Part shown: positions 1 through 13,950 of the stretch, in pieces
How positions within the stretch are numbered: position 1 is the stretch's first letter
Layout of the letters: each line of letters starts with the position of its first letter
Assembly (NCBI RefSeq): GCF_032854445.1
Contig: NC_088296.1
Location: forward strand, 23,631,604 to 23,695,603
DNA length: 64,000 nt
Direction of reading: 5' to 3'
From: Liolophura sinensis
Lineage: Eukaryota > Mollusca > Polyplacophora > Chitonida > Chitonidae
Position numbers and translations under genes: made by a program
Notes under the pieces: generated by a model
What the model was told of the DNA's origin: nothing
Database searches by the model: none
The model's input: the letters and a program-made list of their open reading frames with translations, nothing else

Positions 1-2180
1 ATGGTGTATGAATCATAATGACGGTGTATGAATCATAATGACGGTGTATGAATCATTATGATGGTGTATGAATCAAAATGACGGTGTATGAATCATAATG
101 ATGGTGTATGAATCAAAATGACGGTGTATGAATCATAATGCTGGTGTATGAATCAAAATGACAGTGTATGAATCATAATGACGGTGTATGAATCATAATG
201 CTGGTGTAGGAATCAAAATGATGGTGTATGAATCATAATGACAGTGTATGAATCATAATGATGGTGTATGAATCAAAATGACGGTGTATGAATCAAAATG
301 ACGGTGTATGAATCAAAATGACGGTGTATGAATCATAATGACGGTGTATGAATCAAAATGACGGTGTATGAATCAAAATGATGGTGTATGAATCATAATG
401 ACGGTGTATGAATCACAGTGATGGTGTATGAATCATCATGATGGTGTATGGATCATAATAACGGTGTATGAATCATCATGACGGTGTATGAATCATCATG
501 ACGGTGTATGAATCATAATGACAGTGTATGAATCATAATGACGGTGTATGAATCAAAATGACGGTGTATGAATCAAAATGATGGTGTATGAATCATAATG
601 ATGGTGTATGAATCAAAATGACGGTGTATGAATCAAAATGATGGTGTATGGATCATAATGACGGTGTATGAATCAAAATGATGGTGTATGAATCAAAATG
701 ATGGTGTATGAATCATAATGAGGGTGGATGGATCACAGTGATGGTGTATGAATCATAATGACGGTGTATGAATCAAAATGACGGTGTATGAATCATAATG
801 AGGGTGGATGGATCACAGTGACGGTTTATGGATCATTATGATGGTGTATGAATCAAAATGACGGTGTATGAATCAAAATGATGGTGTATGAATCATAATG
901 ACGGTGTATGAATCACAGTGATGGTGTATGAATCATAATGACGGTGTATGAATCAAAATGACGGTGTATGAATCAAAATGATGGTGTATGAATCAAAATG
1001 ACGGTGTATGAATCAAAATGACGGTGTATGAATCATAATGATGGTGTATGAATCATAATGACGATGTATGAATCACAGTGATGGTGTATGAATCATAATG
1101 ACGGTGTATGAATCATAATGACAGTGTATGAATCATCATGACGGTGCATGAATCATAATGACGGTGTATGAATCATAATGACGGTGTATGAATCATAATG
1201 ACGGTGTATGAATCATCATGATGGTGTTTGAATCACAGTGACCGTGTATGAATCATTATGATGGTGTATGAATCAAAATGACAGTGTATGAATCATCATG
1301 AGGGTGTATGAATCATAATGACGGTGTATGAATCAAAATGATGGTGTATGAATCATAATGACGGTGTATGAATCACAGTGATGGTGCATGAATCATAATG
1401 ACGGTGTATGAATCAAAATGACGGTGTATGAATCATAATGATGGTGTATGAATCATAATGATGGTGTATAAATCACAGTGATGGTGTATGAATCATAATG
1501 ACGGTGTATGAATCACAGTGATGGTGTATGAATCATCATGATGGTGTATGGATCATAATAACGGTGTATGAATCATCATGACGGTGTATGAATCATCATG
1601 ATGGTGTATGAATCATAATGACAGTGTGTGAATCAAAATTACGGTGTATGAATCACAATGACGGTGTATGAATCATCATGACGGTGCATGAATCATAATG
1701 ACGGTGTGTGAATCATAATGACGGTGTATGAATCATAATGACGGTGTATGAATCATCATGATGGTGTTTGAATCACAGTGACCGTGTATGAATCATTATG
1801 ATGGTGTATGAATCAAAATGACAGTGTATGAATCATCATGAGGGTGTATGAATCATAATGACGGTGTATGAATCAAAATGACGGTGTATGAATCATAATG
1901 ACAGTGTATGGATCATAATGACGGTGTATGAATCATAATGACGGTGTATGAATCATAATGACAGTGTATGAATCATAATGACAGTGTATGAATCATAATG
2001 ACGGTGTATGAATCAAAATGATGGTGTATGAATCAAAATGATGGTGTATGAATCATAATGACGGTGTATGAATCACAGTGATGGTGTATGAATCATTATG
2101 ATGGTGTATGAATCATAATGATGGTGTATGAATCATAATGAGGGTGTATGAATTAAAATGACCTTGTATGAATCAAAATG
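1..2180. repeat. 20-bp satellite, 109 units, cut by the window edge
   Basis: The unit is acggtgtatgaatcataatg. I see no insertion or deletion over 2180 bases: every 60-base line holds exactly three units. Variation is by substitution only (atggtg or acggtg; catAAtg or caAAAtg or caCAGtg). Blocks are duplicated: 1201-1320 equals 1741-1860, and the rare ggatcataataacggtg stretch near 450 recurs near 1550. The array continues left of the window. Confidence 0.98.
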
Positions 2181-4210
2181 TATCAGTTATGTAATTCCAA
2201 GGAGGCCTACACTGAGCTATAAAGGGGCAGTTGCCACTAGCTATGTGTGTTCTGCTTGTATTCATATAATCACTGGAAAGTTACTCTACTGACCACATGG
2301 CCGAAAGTGGGATCTGGCCTGACAGTGATTAACATGACTTGTTTGCTGCTGGGCTAATGATCCAAGACCAGCATCAAGCCATGTACATGTTTCTGTGTTT
2401 CTGTCAAGTCTAATCAGATTCGAGTTTGCCTGACTGTTTACTTGCTGGTGGTTTACAGCATTTGGTTATGTATTGATGTCAATTAACACATAATGCCCTT
2501 GGGCTCTGTCGGGTTCCCTCCCACCATAATTCTGGCCGCCATCGCATAAGTGAATATTCATTGAGTACGGCGTAAAACACATGTACACGTAAGGCTGAGT
2601 TTGCAGAATGAAAATGTTTGCACAAAGCTCAGAATGTTTTATGAACACACAGCATAGTTGTAGATTTGGTAGTTAGCACACAGAGACACGTCCGTAATGA
2701 TGAATGGTTTAGAGACCCATCCATGTATATAGGTGCAGAATTAAAAGTTTAACTGCCAGGTTATCCCAGCATAAATTTTAATGCTTTTGATAATAGTAGA
2801 CCCTTTTAGGTACAGACATGACAGAAGTGAATTATATATTTATTTGTTGTTTTATGCAGTACTCAAGACTATTTCACTTATCCGACATCGTGCAGCAAAC
2901 ATTAATTGTGGCGAAATGAAACCCACGACCATCAGACGGCTGCTGGCAGACCTTAACTCCCATGTATGACAAGAAGAAGCCAGCATCACATGGATTTGAA
3001 TTCCTGTTTTTGGACTTTCCAGTATTTTAGACTCTTTTTCATAATAGTTGGTATAATTCTGAATTGAAATTTTAATAGTACATGGACTCACAAAGACAAG
3101 TTACAATCCAAGAACAAGTTTTGGGATGTTTATTTCATGTTTCACCAAATACTGGTCATGGTAATGAGCGTTGACATAACAACAGGTACATATCAGATGA
3201 TATTGTGAAAATAATACGTAATTTCAGAATAATAAGTATTTTCAGAATGCTTGTTTTTTTTCAACATAGGAATTACAGGATCCAGATTTTTACATCCTAG
3301 ATTGGTGAACACAAATATGGATGTTGTTTTCGTCAGTGTTTAATTCATCTAATGTATAATGCACAAGCTTTTCCAGCAAGTAAGTCTACATGTACATCAT
3401 GTACCAGGAGTGTAATACAGGCCTCTACCAGGGAAACGAGGCTGTAGCATTGAGATCGACAGACATCAGTACTGTTCATTAATTCAAGCCACTTCTGATT
3501 TATGCACGATATCAATGATTTATTCATCTTCAAATCCGGGAAGTTGTAAGCGTAATATTGACCGTTCGTTGGAAAGAAATCTTAAAGGAGGAGAAAACAT
3601 AAATATAAATGCTGCCAAAATTAGATGAAAGAGTGTCAAATCTTATTTATGAATATGATCTTTAATGATCTTTAATTTTTTTTTTCAGGAAAAATTGGTA
3701 CTTAGAAATATATTTTATGGTGAGTATTTGGGACCACCTTTTAGTATTTATTGACATTTCATAATAATGTTCTAAATAAGGATGTGATGTGTGTCTGATA
3801 AATATATTTGAATGTAAATTTGTTGTTTATATCCAAACATATGCATTTAATCAGAATTATGATAATATTTATGAATGTATTGAAATATAAATATGATCAA
3901 AATCCAGGGAGAACATGTGTATGAGCTGAAAAGTCCAAATTCTAGCACAAATGTATTTAGTAAACATTTGTTACATCCTCATGTATAGCATTATTACACA
4001 AAGACTATATGTACTAAAAGGTCGTCCCAAATACCCACCATACCAAAATTATTTTCCAGTGCCCTTTTTAAAGAAATAACTTTTTGTGCTTTTTCATCTG
4101 AACTTTGTGTAAGTTGTATGTTTTCTGCACCTTCAGTGCCTTGTGTGTGTGTGATTACATATTAATGTATTGGACCTGAAGATTTCATCTCTGACTAGTT
4201 GCTCATTTCA
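2181..4210. other. Non-coding DNA with two SINE fragments
   Basis: No gene seen. It contains a plus-strand SINE-A tail (about 2485-2583) and a minus-strand SINE-A copy (about 2834-3000). The rest is AT-rich, with scattered stops in all frames. Confidence 0.6.
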
Positions 4211-5497
4211 CTGGGTTCTGAGAGTTCTGATCATCTTAGAATGGCATTATGAAGTTTCTTTGTAAGATGGTAAGAAGGTAAGATGGTATACTTCAACCTC
4301 CAGGATCATGAAATGATCTGTTTTAGACTGGGTTCTGAGAGTTCTGATCATCTTAGAATGGCATTATGAAGTTTCTTTGTAAGATGGTAAGAAGGTAAGA
4401 TGGTATACTTCAGCCTCCAGGATCACGAAATGATCTGTTTTAGACTGGGTTCTGAGAGTTCTGATCATCTTAGAATGGCATTATGAAGTTTCTTTGTAAG
4501 ATGGTAAGAAGGTAAGATGGTATACTTCAACCTCCAGGATCATGAAATGATCTGTTTTAGACTGGGTTCTGAGAGTTCTGATCATCTTAGAATGGCATTA
4601 TGAAGTTTCTTTGTAAGATGGTAAGAAGGTAAGATGGTATACTTCAACCTCCAGGATCACGAAATGATCTGTTTTAGACTGGGTTCTGAGAGTTCTGATC
4701 ATCTTAGAATGGCATTATGAAGTTTCTTTGTAAGATGGTAAGAAGGTAAGATGGTATACTTCAACCTCCAGGATCACGAAATGATCTGTTTTAGACTGGG
4801 TTCTGAGAGTTCTGATCATCTTAGAATGGCATTACGAAGTTTCTTTGTAAGATGGTAAGAAGGTAAGATGGTATACTTCAACCTCCAGGATCACAAAATG
4901 ATCTGTTTTAGACTGGGTTCTGAGAATTCTGATCATCTTAGAATGGCATTATGAAGTTTCTTTGTAAGATGGTAAGAAGGTAAGATGGTATACTTCAACC
5001 TCCAGGATCACAAAATGATCTGTTTTAGACTGGGTTCTGAGAGTTCTGATCATCTTAGAATGGCATTATGAAGATTCTTTGTAAGATGGTAAGAAGGTAA
5101 GATGGTATACTTCAACCTCCAGGATCACGAAATGATCTGTTTTAGACTGGGTTCTGAGAGTTCTGATCATCTTAGAATGGCATTATGAAGTTTCTTTGTA
5201 AGATGGTAAGAAGGTAAGATGGTATACTTCAACCTCCAGGATCACGAAATGATCTGTTTTAGACTGGGTTCTGAGAGTTCTGATCGTCTTAGAATGGCAT
5301 TATGAAGTTTCTTTGTAAGATGGTAAGAAGGTAAGATGGTATACTTCAACCTCCAGGATCACAAAATGATCTGTTTTAGACTGGGTTCTGAGAGTTCTGA
5401 TCATCTTAGAATGGCATTATGAAGTTTCTTTGTAAGTTGGTAAGAAGGTAAGATGGTATACTTCAACCTCCAGGATCACGAAATGATCTGTTTTAGA
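4211..5497. repeat. 117-bp tandem repeat, 11 exact units
   Basis: Units start ctgggttctgagagttctga at 4211, 4328, 4445 and so on to 5381, always 117 bases apart. Differences are single bases. Each unit contains gtaagatggtaagaaggtaa, a cluster of donor-like words. A single diverged relative lies at about 12677-12740. Confidence 0.97.
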
Positions 5498-6600
5498 CAT
5501 AGGCCAAAATTTCAGTCTTTAAACTTGTTACATGTATGTTCCATTCCTTTATTTTAGGTAAAATTTGTTTTACAGTAATTTACAGAGGCTTTACACTGTC
5601 AGGCAATATTTTGAGATTGTTACATAAGAAATCAAAATTTTAAAGTGAGTTGAAATTTTGACTTAAAATAGGAAAGTGTTAAATGTCCTTTTTTTACCTT
5701 GAAAAATGTACTTGTTGGGGTGAATTTGTGGGACAAGTACTGTATTCTGTGCCATGTATGAGGAGTTGATACTCTTCTGTTTTATGTCAATAGGGTCGTC
5801 GTTTTCAGACTTGCGTGATAAGAGTTTGAAGATATGACAGATGAGCGCCAGATTTCGTGTACTAGGCCTGGAGGCCACATTGGCAGATGCATAGTTCAGG
5901 CATTTTCTATATAGGCAAAGATCAATATTTGGAGGAATCGTGGACATAGATTTATCTTTTATAGATTCATCAATTTTCACCAGATCGCTGCCGGTGCCGC
6001 TCTGTCATTCGTGTGTTCTGTTTTCTGTCTATTCAGAAACTATTAAAGCCCATGTTACAGTGTTCGTGTAGACACACAGTTTGTCAGTCTGTGTCACATT
6101 GAACGGCACGGGAGTAAAGCCATTAACAATTCATACTTTTCAATGTCTTGAGGTTCCGTCCTTTTTGCAGATTAAGCTGTGAAATTCTGAAAGAAAAGAA
6201 AAGATTCTGGTTGGTGGTTTTTCTGAATCCTCAATTTTGTATTAATTCTTTTTTTTTTTGTCTCATTTGGATGCATTAGGCATTTGGTATTTTATACCCA
6301 AGAATCTTTTATTTTGGTATGACAGCTAGTTGATTTACAGGTTTAGGGGTGAACGAGGTGGAGAGATTTGCCACAGGAAGCTGGTACCCTTAGCACACTG
6401 GTCAGCTGTGGTCAGCAGTGGTCAGGTCTAGATGATGTTCAACAGAAGAAGCTATGTGTGTATAAGATAACTTGGTCAGCCATTAATCGCAGGCAGGGCA
6501 TATGTGTATACTATGGGGACGCTTTTTTGCGGGGTATATTGTAAATATTGCAGAGTCAAGCACTCTTGTGAGCTGGCCATGAATTAGAACAAAGAACTCC
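5498..6600. other. Non-coding, no feature recognised
   Basis: AT-rich DNA. The longest open frame (5663-5980, minus) has no recognisable motif. Confidence 0.5.
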
Positions 6601-6820
6601 TTTGGTGCTTGTCATTTCTGCCTTTGGTGCTTGTCGTTTCTGCCTTTGGTGCTTGTTGTTTCTGCCTTTGGTGCTTGTCGTTTCTGCCTTTGGTGTTTAT
6701 CCTTTCTGCCTTTGGTGCTTGTCATTTCTGCCTTTGGTGTTTGTCCTTTCTGCCTTTGGTGTTTGTCATTTCTGCCTTTGGTGTTTGTCATTTCTGCCTT
6801 TGGTGCTTGTCGTTTCTGCC
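6601..6820. repeat. 22-bp tandem repeat, 10 exact units
   Basis: The unit starts tttggtgcttgtcrtttctg and ends cc; 220 bases are exactly ten units. The flanks both carry agaactcc. Open frames over it on both strands exist only because the unit lacks stops. Confidence 0.96.
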
Positions 6821-7406
6821 ATAAGAACTCCCTAAGACATGCCATGTATTAAAGCATGGCAGTATAATATGTAATACTGTGAGGAAGTTTGCTATTGTGA
6901 AATACCAGTGGAACCTTGAGTCATCATTACCTGTAAGTGAGAACTTAGTTGTAGCTCAATGTCTATAATGTGCAGTGTTTCTCTTCCTTCTGTGATGTCC
7001 TGCTGTCTTTTCATAACTGGACATAATCTTCAGGAGGTGGGTAAGGAAGTTTTTGACATCGGTAAAATGATGTCATAGTCCGTGGGCTTTAGGAAACGCC
7101 ATTTTTGAATAATTAAGTCAAAGTATAAAATCTTGTTACAATACTTAGCATTTATTGCTGTAAGTAGACATTTTGATACATTATAATTTACATGTAAATG
7201 TACCTTAAGATAAGATAACATTGAAGAGGATAATCCCACCATAATGCTGGTCTTTGCTGTAAAAGTGATATATATTCTTGAATACGGCGTAAAATACGAA
7301 TCAGATAAAATAAATAAATGAATAAATTGAAGAGGAGGTAAAGATTTAAGTTTCCTGGGATTTGTGCAAACATTTGAGAAAATGAAGATGTACATATATA
7401 CATCCA
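6821..7406. other. Non-coding, with a SINE-A tail
   Basis: A plus-strand SINE-A 3' fragment at about 7230-7322 ends in ataaataaat. Nothing else was recognised. Confidence 0.55.
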
Positions 7407-10072
7407 TAGTGTGTCTATGTTGCTATATACATCCATACTCCCGTAGTGATAACATATAGTGTGTCTATGTTGCTACATACACCCATACTCCCGTAGTGAT
7501 AACGTATAGTGTGTCTATGTTGCTACATACACCCATACTCCCGTAGTGATAACGTATAGCGTGTCTATGTTGCTACATACACCCATACTCCCGTAGTGAT
7601 AACGTATAGTGTGTCTATATTGCTACATACACCCATACTCCCGTAGTGATAACGTATAGCGTGCCTATGTTGCTACATACATCCATACTCCCGTAGTGAT
7701 AACGTATAGTGTGTCTATATTGCTACATACATCCATACTCCCGTAGTAATAACATATAGTGTGTCTATATTGCTACATACATCCATACACCCGTAGTAAT
7801 AACATATAGTGTGTCTATATTGCTACATACATCCATACTCCCGTAGTGATAACGTATAGTGTGTCTATATTGCTACATACATCCATACTCCCGTAGTAAT
7901 AACATATAGTGTGTCTATATTGCTATATACATCCATACACCCATAGTGATACCATATAGTGTGTCCATATTGCTGTATACATCCATACTCCCGTAGTGAT
8001 AACGTATAGTGTGTCTATATTGCTACATACATCCATACACCCGTAGTGATAACGTATAGTGTGTCTATATTGCTACATACATCCATACACCCGTAGTGAT
8101 AACGTATAGTGTGTCTATATTGCTACATACATCCATACTCCCATAGTGACACCGTATAGTGTGTCTATATTGCTATATACATCCATACTCCCGTAGTGAT
8201 AATGTATAGCGTGTCTATGTTGCTACATACATCCATACTCCCATAGTGACACCGTATAGTGTGTCTATATTGCTATATACATCCATACTCCCATAGTGAT
8301 AACGTATAGTGTGTCTATATTGCTACATACATCCATACACCGTAGTGATAACATATAGTGTGTCTATATTGCTACATACACCCATACTCCCGTAGTGATA
8401 ACGTATAGCGTGTCTATGTTGCTACATACACCCATACTCCCGTAGTGATAACGTATAGTGTGTCTATATTGCTACATACATCCATACACCCGTAGTGATA
8501 ACGTATAGTGTGTCTATATTGCTACATACATCCATACACCCGTAGTGATAACGTATAGTGTGTCTATATTGCTACATACATCCATACTCCCGTAGTAATA
8601 ACATATAGTGTGTCTATATTGCTATATACATCCATACACCCATAGTGATACCATATAGTGTGTCCATATTGCTGTATACATCCATACTCCCGTAGTGATA
8701 ACGTATAGTGTGTCTATATTGCTACATACATCCATACTCCCGTAGTGATAACGTATAGTGTGTCTATATTGCTACATACATCCATACACCCGTAGTGATA
8801 ACGTATAGTGTGTCTATATTGCTACATACATCCATACTCCCGTAGTGATAACGTATAGTGTGTCTATATTGCTACATACATCCATACACACGTAGTGATA
8901 ACGTATAGTGTGTCTATATTGCTGCATACATCCATACACCCGTAGTGATAACGTATAGGGTGTCTATATTGCTACATACATCCATACACCCGTAGTGATA
9001 ACGTATAGTGTGTCTTTATTGCTACATACTTCCATACACCCATAGTGATAACGTATAGTGTGTCTATATTGCTACATACATCCATACTCCCGAAGTAATA
9101 ACATATAGTGTGTCTATATTGCTATATACATCCATACACCCATAGTGATACCATATAGTGTGTCCATATTGCTGTATACATCCATACTCCCGTAGTGATA
9201 ACGTATAGTGTGTCTATATTGCTACATACATCCATACTCCCGTAGTGATAACGTATAGTGTCTATATTGCTACATACATCCATACACCCGTAGTGATAAC
9301 GTATAGTGTGTCTATATTTCTACATACATCCATACACCCGTAGTGATAACGTATAGTGTGTCTATATTGCTACATACATCCATACTCCCATAGTGACACC
9401 GTATAGTTTGTCTATATTGCTACATACATCCATACTCCCGTAGTGATAACGTATAGTGTGTCTATATTGCTACATACATCCATACACCCGTAGTGATACC
9501 ATATAGTGTGTCCATATTGCTGTATACATCCATACTCCCGTAGTGATAACGTATAGTGTGTCTATATTGCTACATACATCCATACTCCCGTAGTGATAAC
9601 GTATAGTGTGTCTATATTGCTACATACATCCATACACCCGTAGTGATAACGTATAGTGTGTCTATATTGCTACATACATCCATACTCCCATAGTGACACC
9701 GTATAGTGTGTCTATATTGCTATATACATCCATACTCCCGTAGTAATAACGTATAGCGTGTCTATGTTGCTACATACATCCATACTCCCGTAGTGATAAC
9801 GTATAGTGTGTCTATATTGCTACATACATCCATACTCCCGAAGTGATAACGTATAGTGTGTCTATATTGCTACATACATCCATACACCCGTAGTGATAAC
9901 GTATAGTGTGTCTATATTGCTACATACATCCATACACCCGAAGTGATAACGTATAGTGTGTCTATATTGCTACATACATCCATACACCCGTAGTGATAAC
10001 ATATAGTGTGTCTATATTGCTACATACATCCATACACCCGTAGTGATAACGTATAGCGTGTCTATATTGCTA
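7407..10072. repeat. 50-bp tandem repeat, about 53 units
   Basis: The unit starts tagtgtgtctatattgctac and continues through acatccatac to gtgataacgta. Register is held over 2.67 kb apart from single small deletions near 8340 and 9260. Runs of variant units (for example the tgtccatattgctgtatac variant near 7965, 8660, 9160 and 9510) recur in the same order, which shows block duplication. Confidence 0.97.
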
Positions 10073-10742
10073 GCATTATCATTTTCTTATGTAGATTTGT
10101 ACTGGGCTCTCTGCTTGCTATCCAGGTTTGATGCTTTGTGGTGATTTTCTGGCCAACCTTACCGGGACAAATCTTTGTTAAAAACCAATTTACATGCGGA
10201 ATGATTTTCATGAATGACTTGTTTGAAGAATATGTACATGTAACAAAATTTATTGTTAAAGATCCTAACATTTTAAATGTGAGTTTCCTTTGACAAATGA
10301 ATTGATGTGGCTAATGTCACCATGTTGATTGGTGGAAGAAGACGCCGAATCAATGGATACGGCCTTGTTTGATTATGGAACATGGAAGTCTTTTGTGGAA
10401 TCAAAGGCATTCCTACATTCACAGCCTCTTTGACAGGAACATATTAACTGTGTCATGGTAATTCATTCTTTGAACATTTTGAGATGTTTGGATATGTGTT
10501 CTAGCGTTGTGTCATTATTCCAAGCAGTTGCATGTACAGTGGTACAATTAGAGCATATAATTGCATATTAAGAGTCTTGGAAAGAGTTAACCGGTATTAA
10601 AACCAGCATGGTGTGAAATAACTATATTGTGTGCGGTCGAAGGCTCCAATTGTCTGGCGAGCTTTTTTGAAACATTCTGATAATTTTTGATGCCAGTCAT
10701 GCCTGTGATGCGAAAACAACTTTTCTGCTTCTATTTCAAATC
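10073..10742. other. Non-coding, no feature recognised
   Basis: Nothing supportable was seen between the 50-bp array and the SINE at 10743. Confidence 0.5.
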
Positions 10743-11011
10743 GGGGCCTCCGTGGCTCAGTCGGTTAGCGCGCTAGCGCAGCGTAATGACCCAGAAGCCT
10801 CTCACCAATGCGGTCGCTGTGAGTTCAAGACCAGCCCATGCTGCCTTCCTCTCCGGCCGTACGTGGGAAGGTCTGCCAGCAACCTGCGGATGGTCGTGGG
10901 TTTCCCCCGGGCTGTGCGCGGTTTCCATCCACCATAATGCTGGCCGCCGTCGTATAAGTGAAATATTCTTGAGTACGGCGTAAAACACCAATCAAAAAAA
11001 AAAAAAAAAAA
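10743..11011 (+). mobile_element. SINE-A, full-length, tRNA-derived
   Basis: The head, ggcctccgtggctcagtcgg, contains an A box (tggctcagtcgg). A B box (gagttcaagacc) lies about 60 bases on. The body has ccaccataatgctggccgcc and the tail gagtacggcgtaaaacacca, ending in a pure A run. It is the best-preserved copy here. The long A tail suggests a young insertion. Confidence 0.9.
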
Positions 11012-13581
11012 TCTATTTCAAATCTGAGAAAAATTCCTTGTGAAGTTTAGGCTGCACCAGTTTAAATAAATCATTGTTTTGCAGGCAGAATAAATCTTTT
11101 TTTGTTGGAGGAAACTGGTAAATTTTGTAATTTGTGGGAAATGTGGACCACCCTGGCTAGTGTTTTTGGCCTGAAGAAAACGTTTTTATTTGATCAAAAA
11201 GCCTTGAAAAACACGAAAATCATGAAAAAAAATGAAGATCAAAGAAAAGTCAGAAGGATCACACAGAAAATACAAAATAAAATCAGTGTGTACTTACCAG
11301 TGTAATATGCACCTTTCCCCTCACACATGTTACTGAACCATTTCTACAGTATGTGCACACGACATAGAGCAATTACATCACCAAGAGCATGCAAACAGTT
11401 ACAAGGAAGAGATAAACACTGATCAGCATGCAATCATTAAGGACAAACTCGTTAATAGTTGTGTGTAGCTATAATGAAAGCTTCATTGTATTTACATCCA
11501 CCTGTTTCTCTGTGTTTCATGCTTGAAAACATAATTATAATAATGTTGACTTTTATAATGAAGCCGATGGTTTCAGGATCTACATGGATGTTATTGGCTG
11601 ATGGGTGTGGTATTTACAGCTCTTACAGCTGATGGTAATTGTACCAACCTAGAGGAGGTGTTGACACTTCATTTGTACAGTATGCCTAGACTTTTGTACA
11701 TGTAGGTACAGAACTGTTTTGGAACCCATCACATTATGTCGCCTACATTTAGTTTGGAACAATTCACATGGGTATCGTATCCTGTTTCTCTCATCCCATT
11801 AACCTGACTGGTGTCTTTTTAATGGTTTTAGCTTGCTATCCTTGAGTACGTTGTAAAAAGGAAGAAAAAGCAAAACATTCAATAACCACAAATCAATATA
11901 GATTTCATTTTCAAGTTGCTTCAAAGTGCTACGCACTATACACATGTAGTTTGCTCTGCCTGTTTGTACTCTATAGCAAAAAAGTTCAAGATTTGCACAC
12001 AAGGCAGCATGTGAGAGTTTTTTTAACGGTTTCTAATCGGTAATGTGTTCCATTTGACCACAAATCACAGCACTCCACAGCACTGATTGTAACGTGTCAC
12101 ATCGTTTTTGTGACATTCTAATTGCTGTTTATTACCTCAGCTGCAAGTTCTCCAGAGTTTTACCTCCAGCATGTCTTTTGTTGTTAGTGAACGTTCGAAA
12201 GCACGGGAGTGAGAAAGCTGCACTCAAAACAGTTTGACTGTCAAGGGGGGGCTGTGTCCATTATCAAGTATTTCGTCTTTTCTCTTCTTTTTTCCCCCAT
12301 GACGGTGTTGTCATCCGGTACACTAATGGTATTGGTCGGTCATGTTTACAAGCGGAAGACGGCAGAATGGATCGCTTTTATGGCCTCATTAAACCTCTGC
12401 CTGTCAAGTGAACATTCATCTTTTTCGGAACTTGTGCTTCGAATTGTGATAACATGTAAACGTTGCCAGGGCTGGGGTTTTTTGCCGTTACTGGCAATAT
12501 GGAGAAAAGCTGTTCTCAAAGAATAGCTAGTTTTAGTTTCGTGTGTCTTACATGTAAATGGTTGATGAGGAAACATGTACATGGTATTATTCTGCTCTGT
12601 GGGCAGTCCTAGAGCCTTGGTGGACATACCCTGAATGACCATAAAGTTTGTCCATGACTAAACTGGCCCATATTTACTGATTCTGAGAGTTCTGTTGATT
12701 TTAGAAAGGTGTTTTGAGGTTTGCTTGGAACGTGGGATGATATTCTGTTTGAAAATTGTAAGTTTCTGTTTCATCTCCAAAAAAAAATGTTTTGTGACAT
12801 TTACTTCCCTTTAAAAATGCACTTTGTAGGGTAAAAAATTTAGGTCATGTAGGCAGTGGACAATGCTTTAATAACAATAGGGCTGTTTGGCTTGTTCTTG
12901 TATTGAAGCTCACCGAAGACTTTGGTCTTCACCAATTTGGCATGCAGTCAGTACATCACCGATGGGAAAGTTTATCAGTTACTTGCTTAAGGCCAGTGGT
13001 TTTCCCCGAACGCTTTTGTTTCTTCCATCCATGAAACTGACCACCATCAATAATATTATTAAAGTTTGAAAATGAGTAAAGCGTCAAACATCCACCAATC
13101 AGTGTTGTTTTTTAAATTTGTAGTCCACGATCATGCCAATGAACATTTATCTTTTTGGGGTGTACTTGCTTCAAATCCTGATATGGAAATATTTCTCATC
13201 AAATATGTACATGTATGTCTGTCATCAAAAATCGTGTATGTCATTTGTGACAAATCCAAGGCGTGATTTGTTAGTCCCTGTTGGGATGAACAACGATCAG
13301 CAGTCAAGCACAACTTCGATCAGCATGCTTGGTTGTGCAAACACACGGAGATGATAAAACTGCTTGGTTTACATGGTCTCTCTATCTGAATGTTAAACCA
13401 TGAGGGTAAGACATCTGTGTTTTATCAGCTGTGGGTTTACAGCAGGGTTGAGGACATGACGAATCACTGAACCTGAGTGATCATTGGATTGACACAGGGT
13501 TCTCCAATACAACTATATCTACATGTACGTCTACCTTACATCTGTTCATCCAATCTGTTCATCCATGTGTATATATATATA
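11012..13581. other. Non-coding interval
   Basis: No gene recognised. The longest frame (12209-12526, plus, 105 codons) has no motif and an unremarkable composition. A diverged relative of the 117-bp unit lies at about 12677-12740. A short (ta)n run lies at about 13569-13590. Confidence 0.5.
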
Positions 13582-13742
13582 TATATATATTCAACTTTCA
13601 GTACTTCATTGAAGATTACTAGGGCTATAGTCTAATTTCCCTGTACAGTAGTGAAGTGGTATATATATATTCAAATTTCAGTACATCAGTGAAGATTAAT
13701 AGGGCTATAGTCTAATTTCTGTGTACAATACTGAAGTGGTGC

Positions 13743-13795
<53 letters not shown>
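13582..13795. repeat. Two 80-bp units and an AT microsatellite
   Basis: Two diverged copies share gggctatagtctaatttc (near 13621 and 13701), each preceded by a (ta)n stretch. They are followed by about 46 bases of pure (at)n at 13746-13792. Confidence 0.85.
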
Positions 13796-13797
<2 letters not shown>

Positions 13798-13950
13798 TAT
13801 TTATTTATTTGATTGGTGTATAAAAAGCAGTACTCAAGAATATTTCACTTATATGACGGCAGCCAGCATTATGGTGGGAGGAAAACGGGCAGAGCCCAGG
13901 AGAAACCCACGACCATCTGCAGGTTGAGGGGAGAGCTTCCCACGTAATGT
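13796..13950 (-). mobile_element. SINE-A, 5'-truncated, reverse orientation
   Basis: It reads from the tatttatttatttgattggtg tail to the hinge region (cttcccacg). The tRNA-like head is missing. It sits against the (at)n run. Confidence 0.8.

Noticed and set aside
6602-6852. Overlapping 71-77 codon frames on both strands
   Set aside because: They are readings of a 22-bp tandem repeat with no stops, in several frames at once.
7407-10072. Regular direct repeats resembling a CRISPR array
   Set aside because: There are no unique spacers; the whole 50-bp unit is repeated, and the setting is an animal genome.
10743-10830. A tRNA gene
   Set aside because: A and B boxes are present, but it is the head of a dispersed SINE with a shared body and tail, and no proper cloverleaf is evident.
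12209-12526. 105-codon plus frame upstream of MGAT1
   Set aside because: No recognisable motif, no splice context and no continuation; length within chance for this much DNA.
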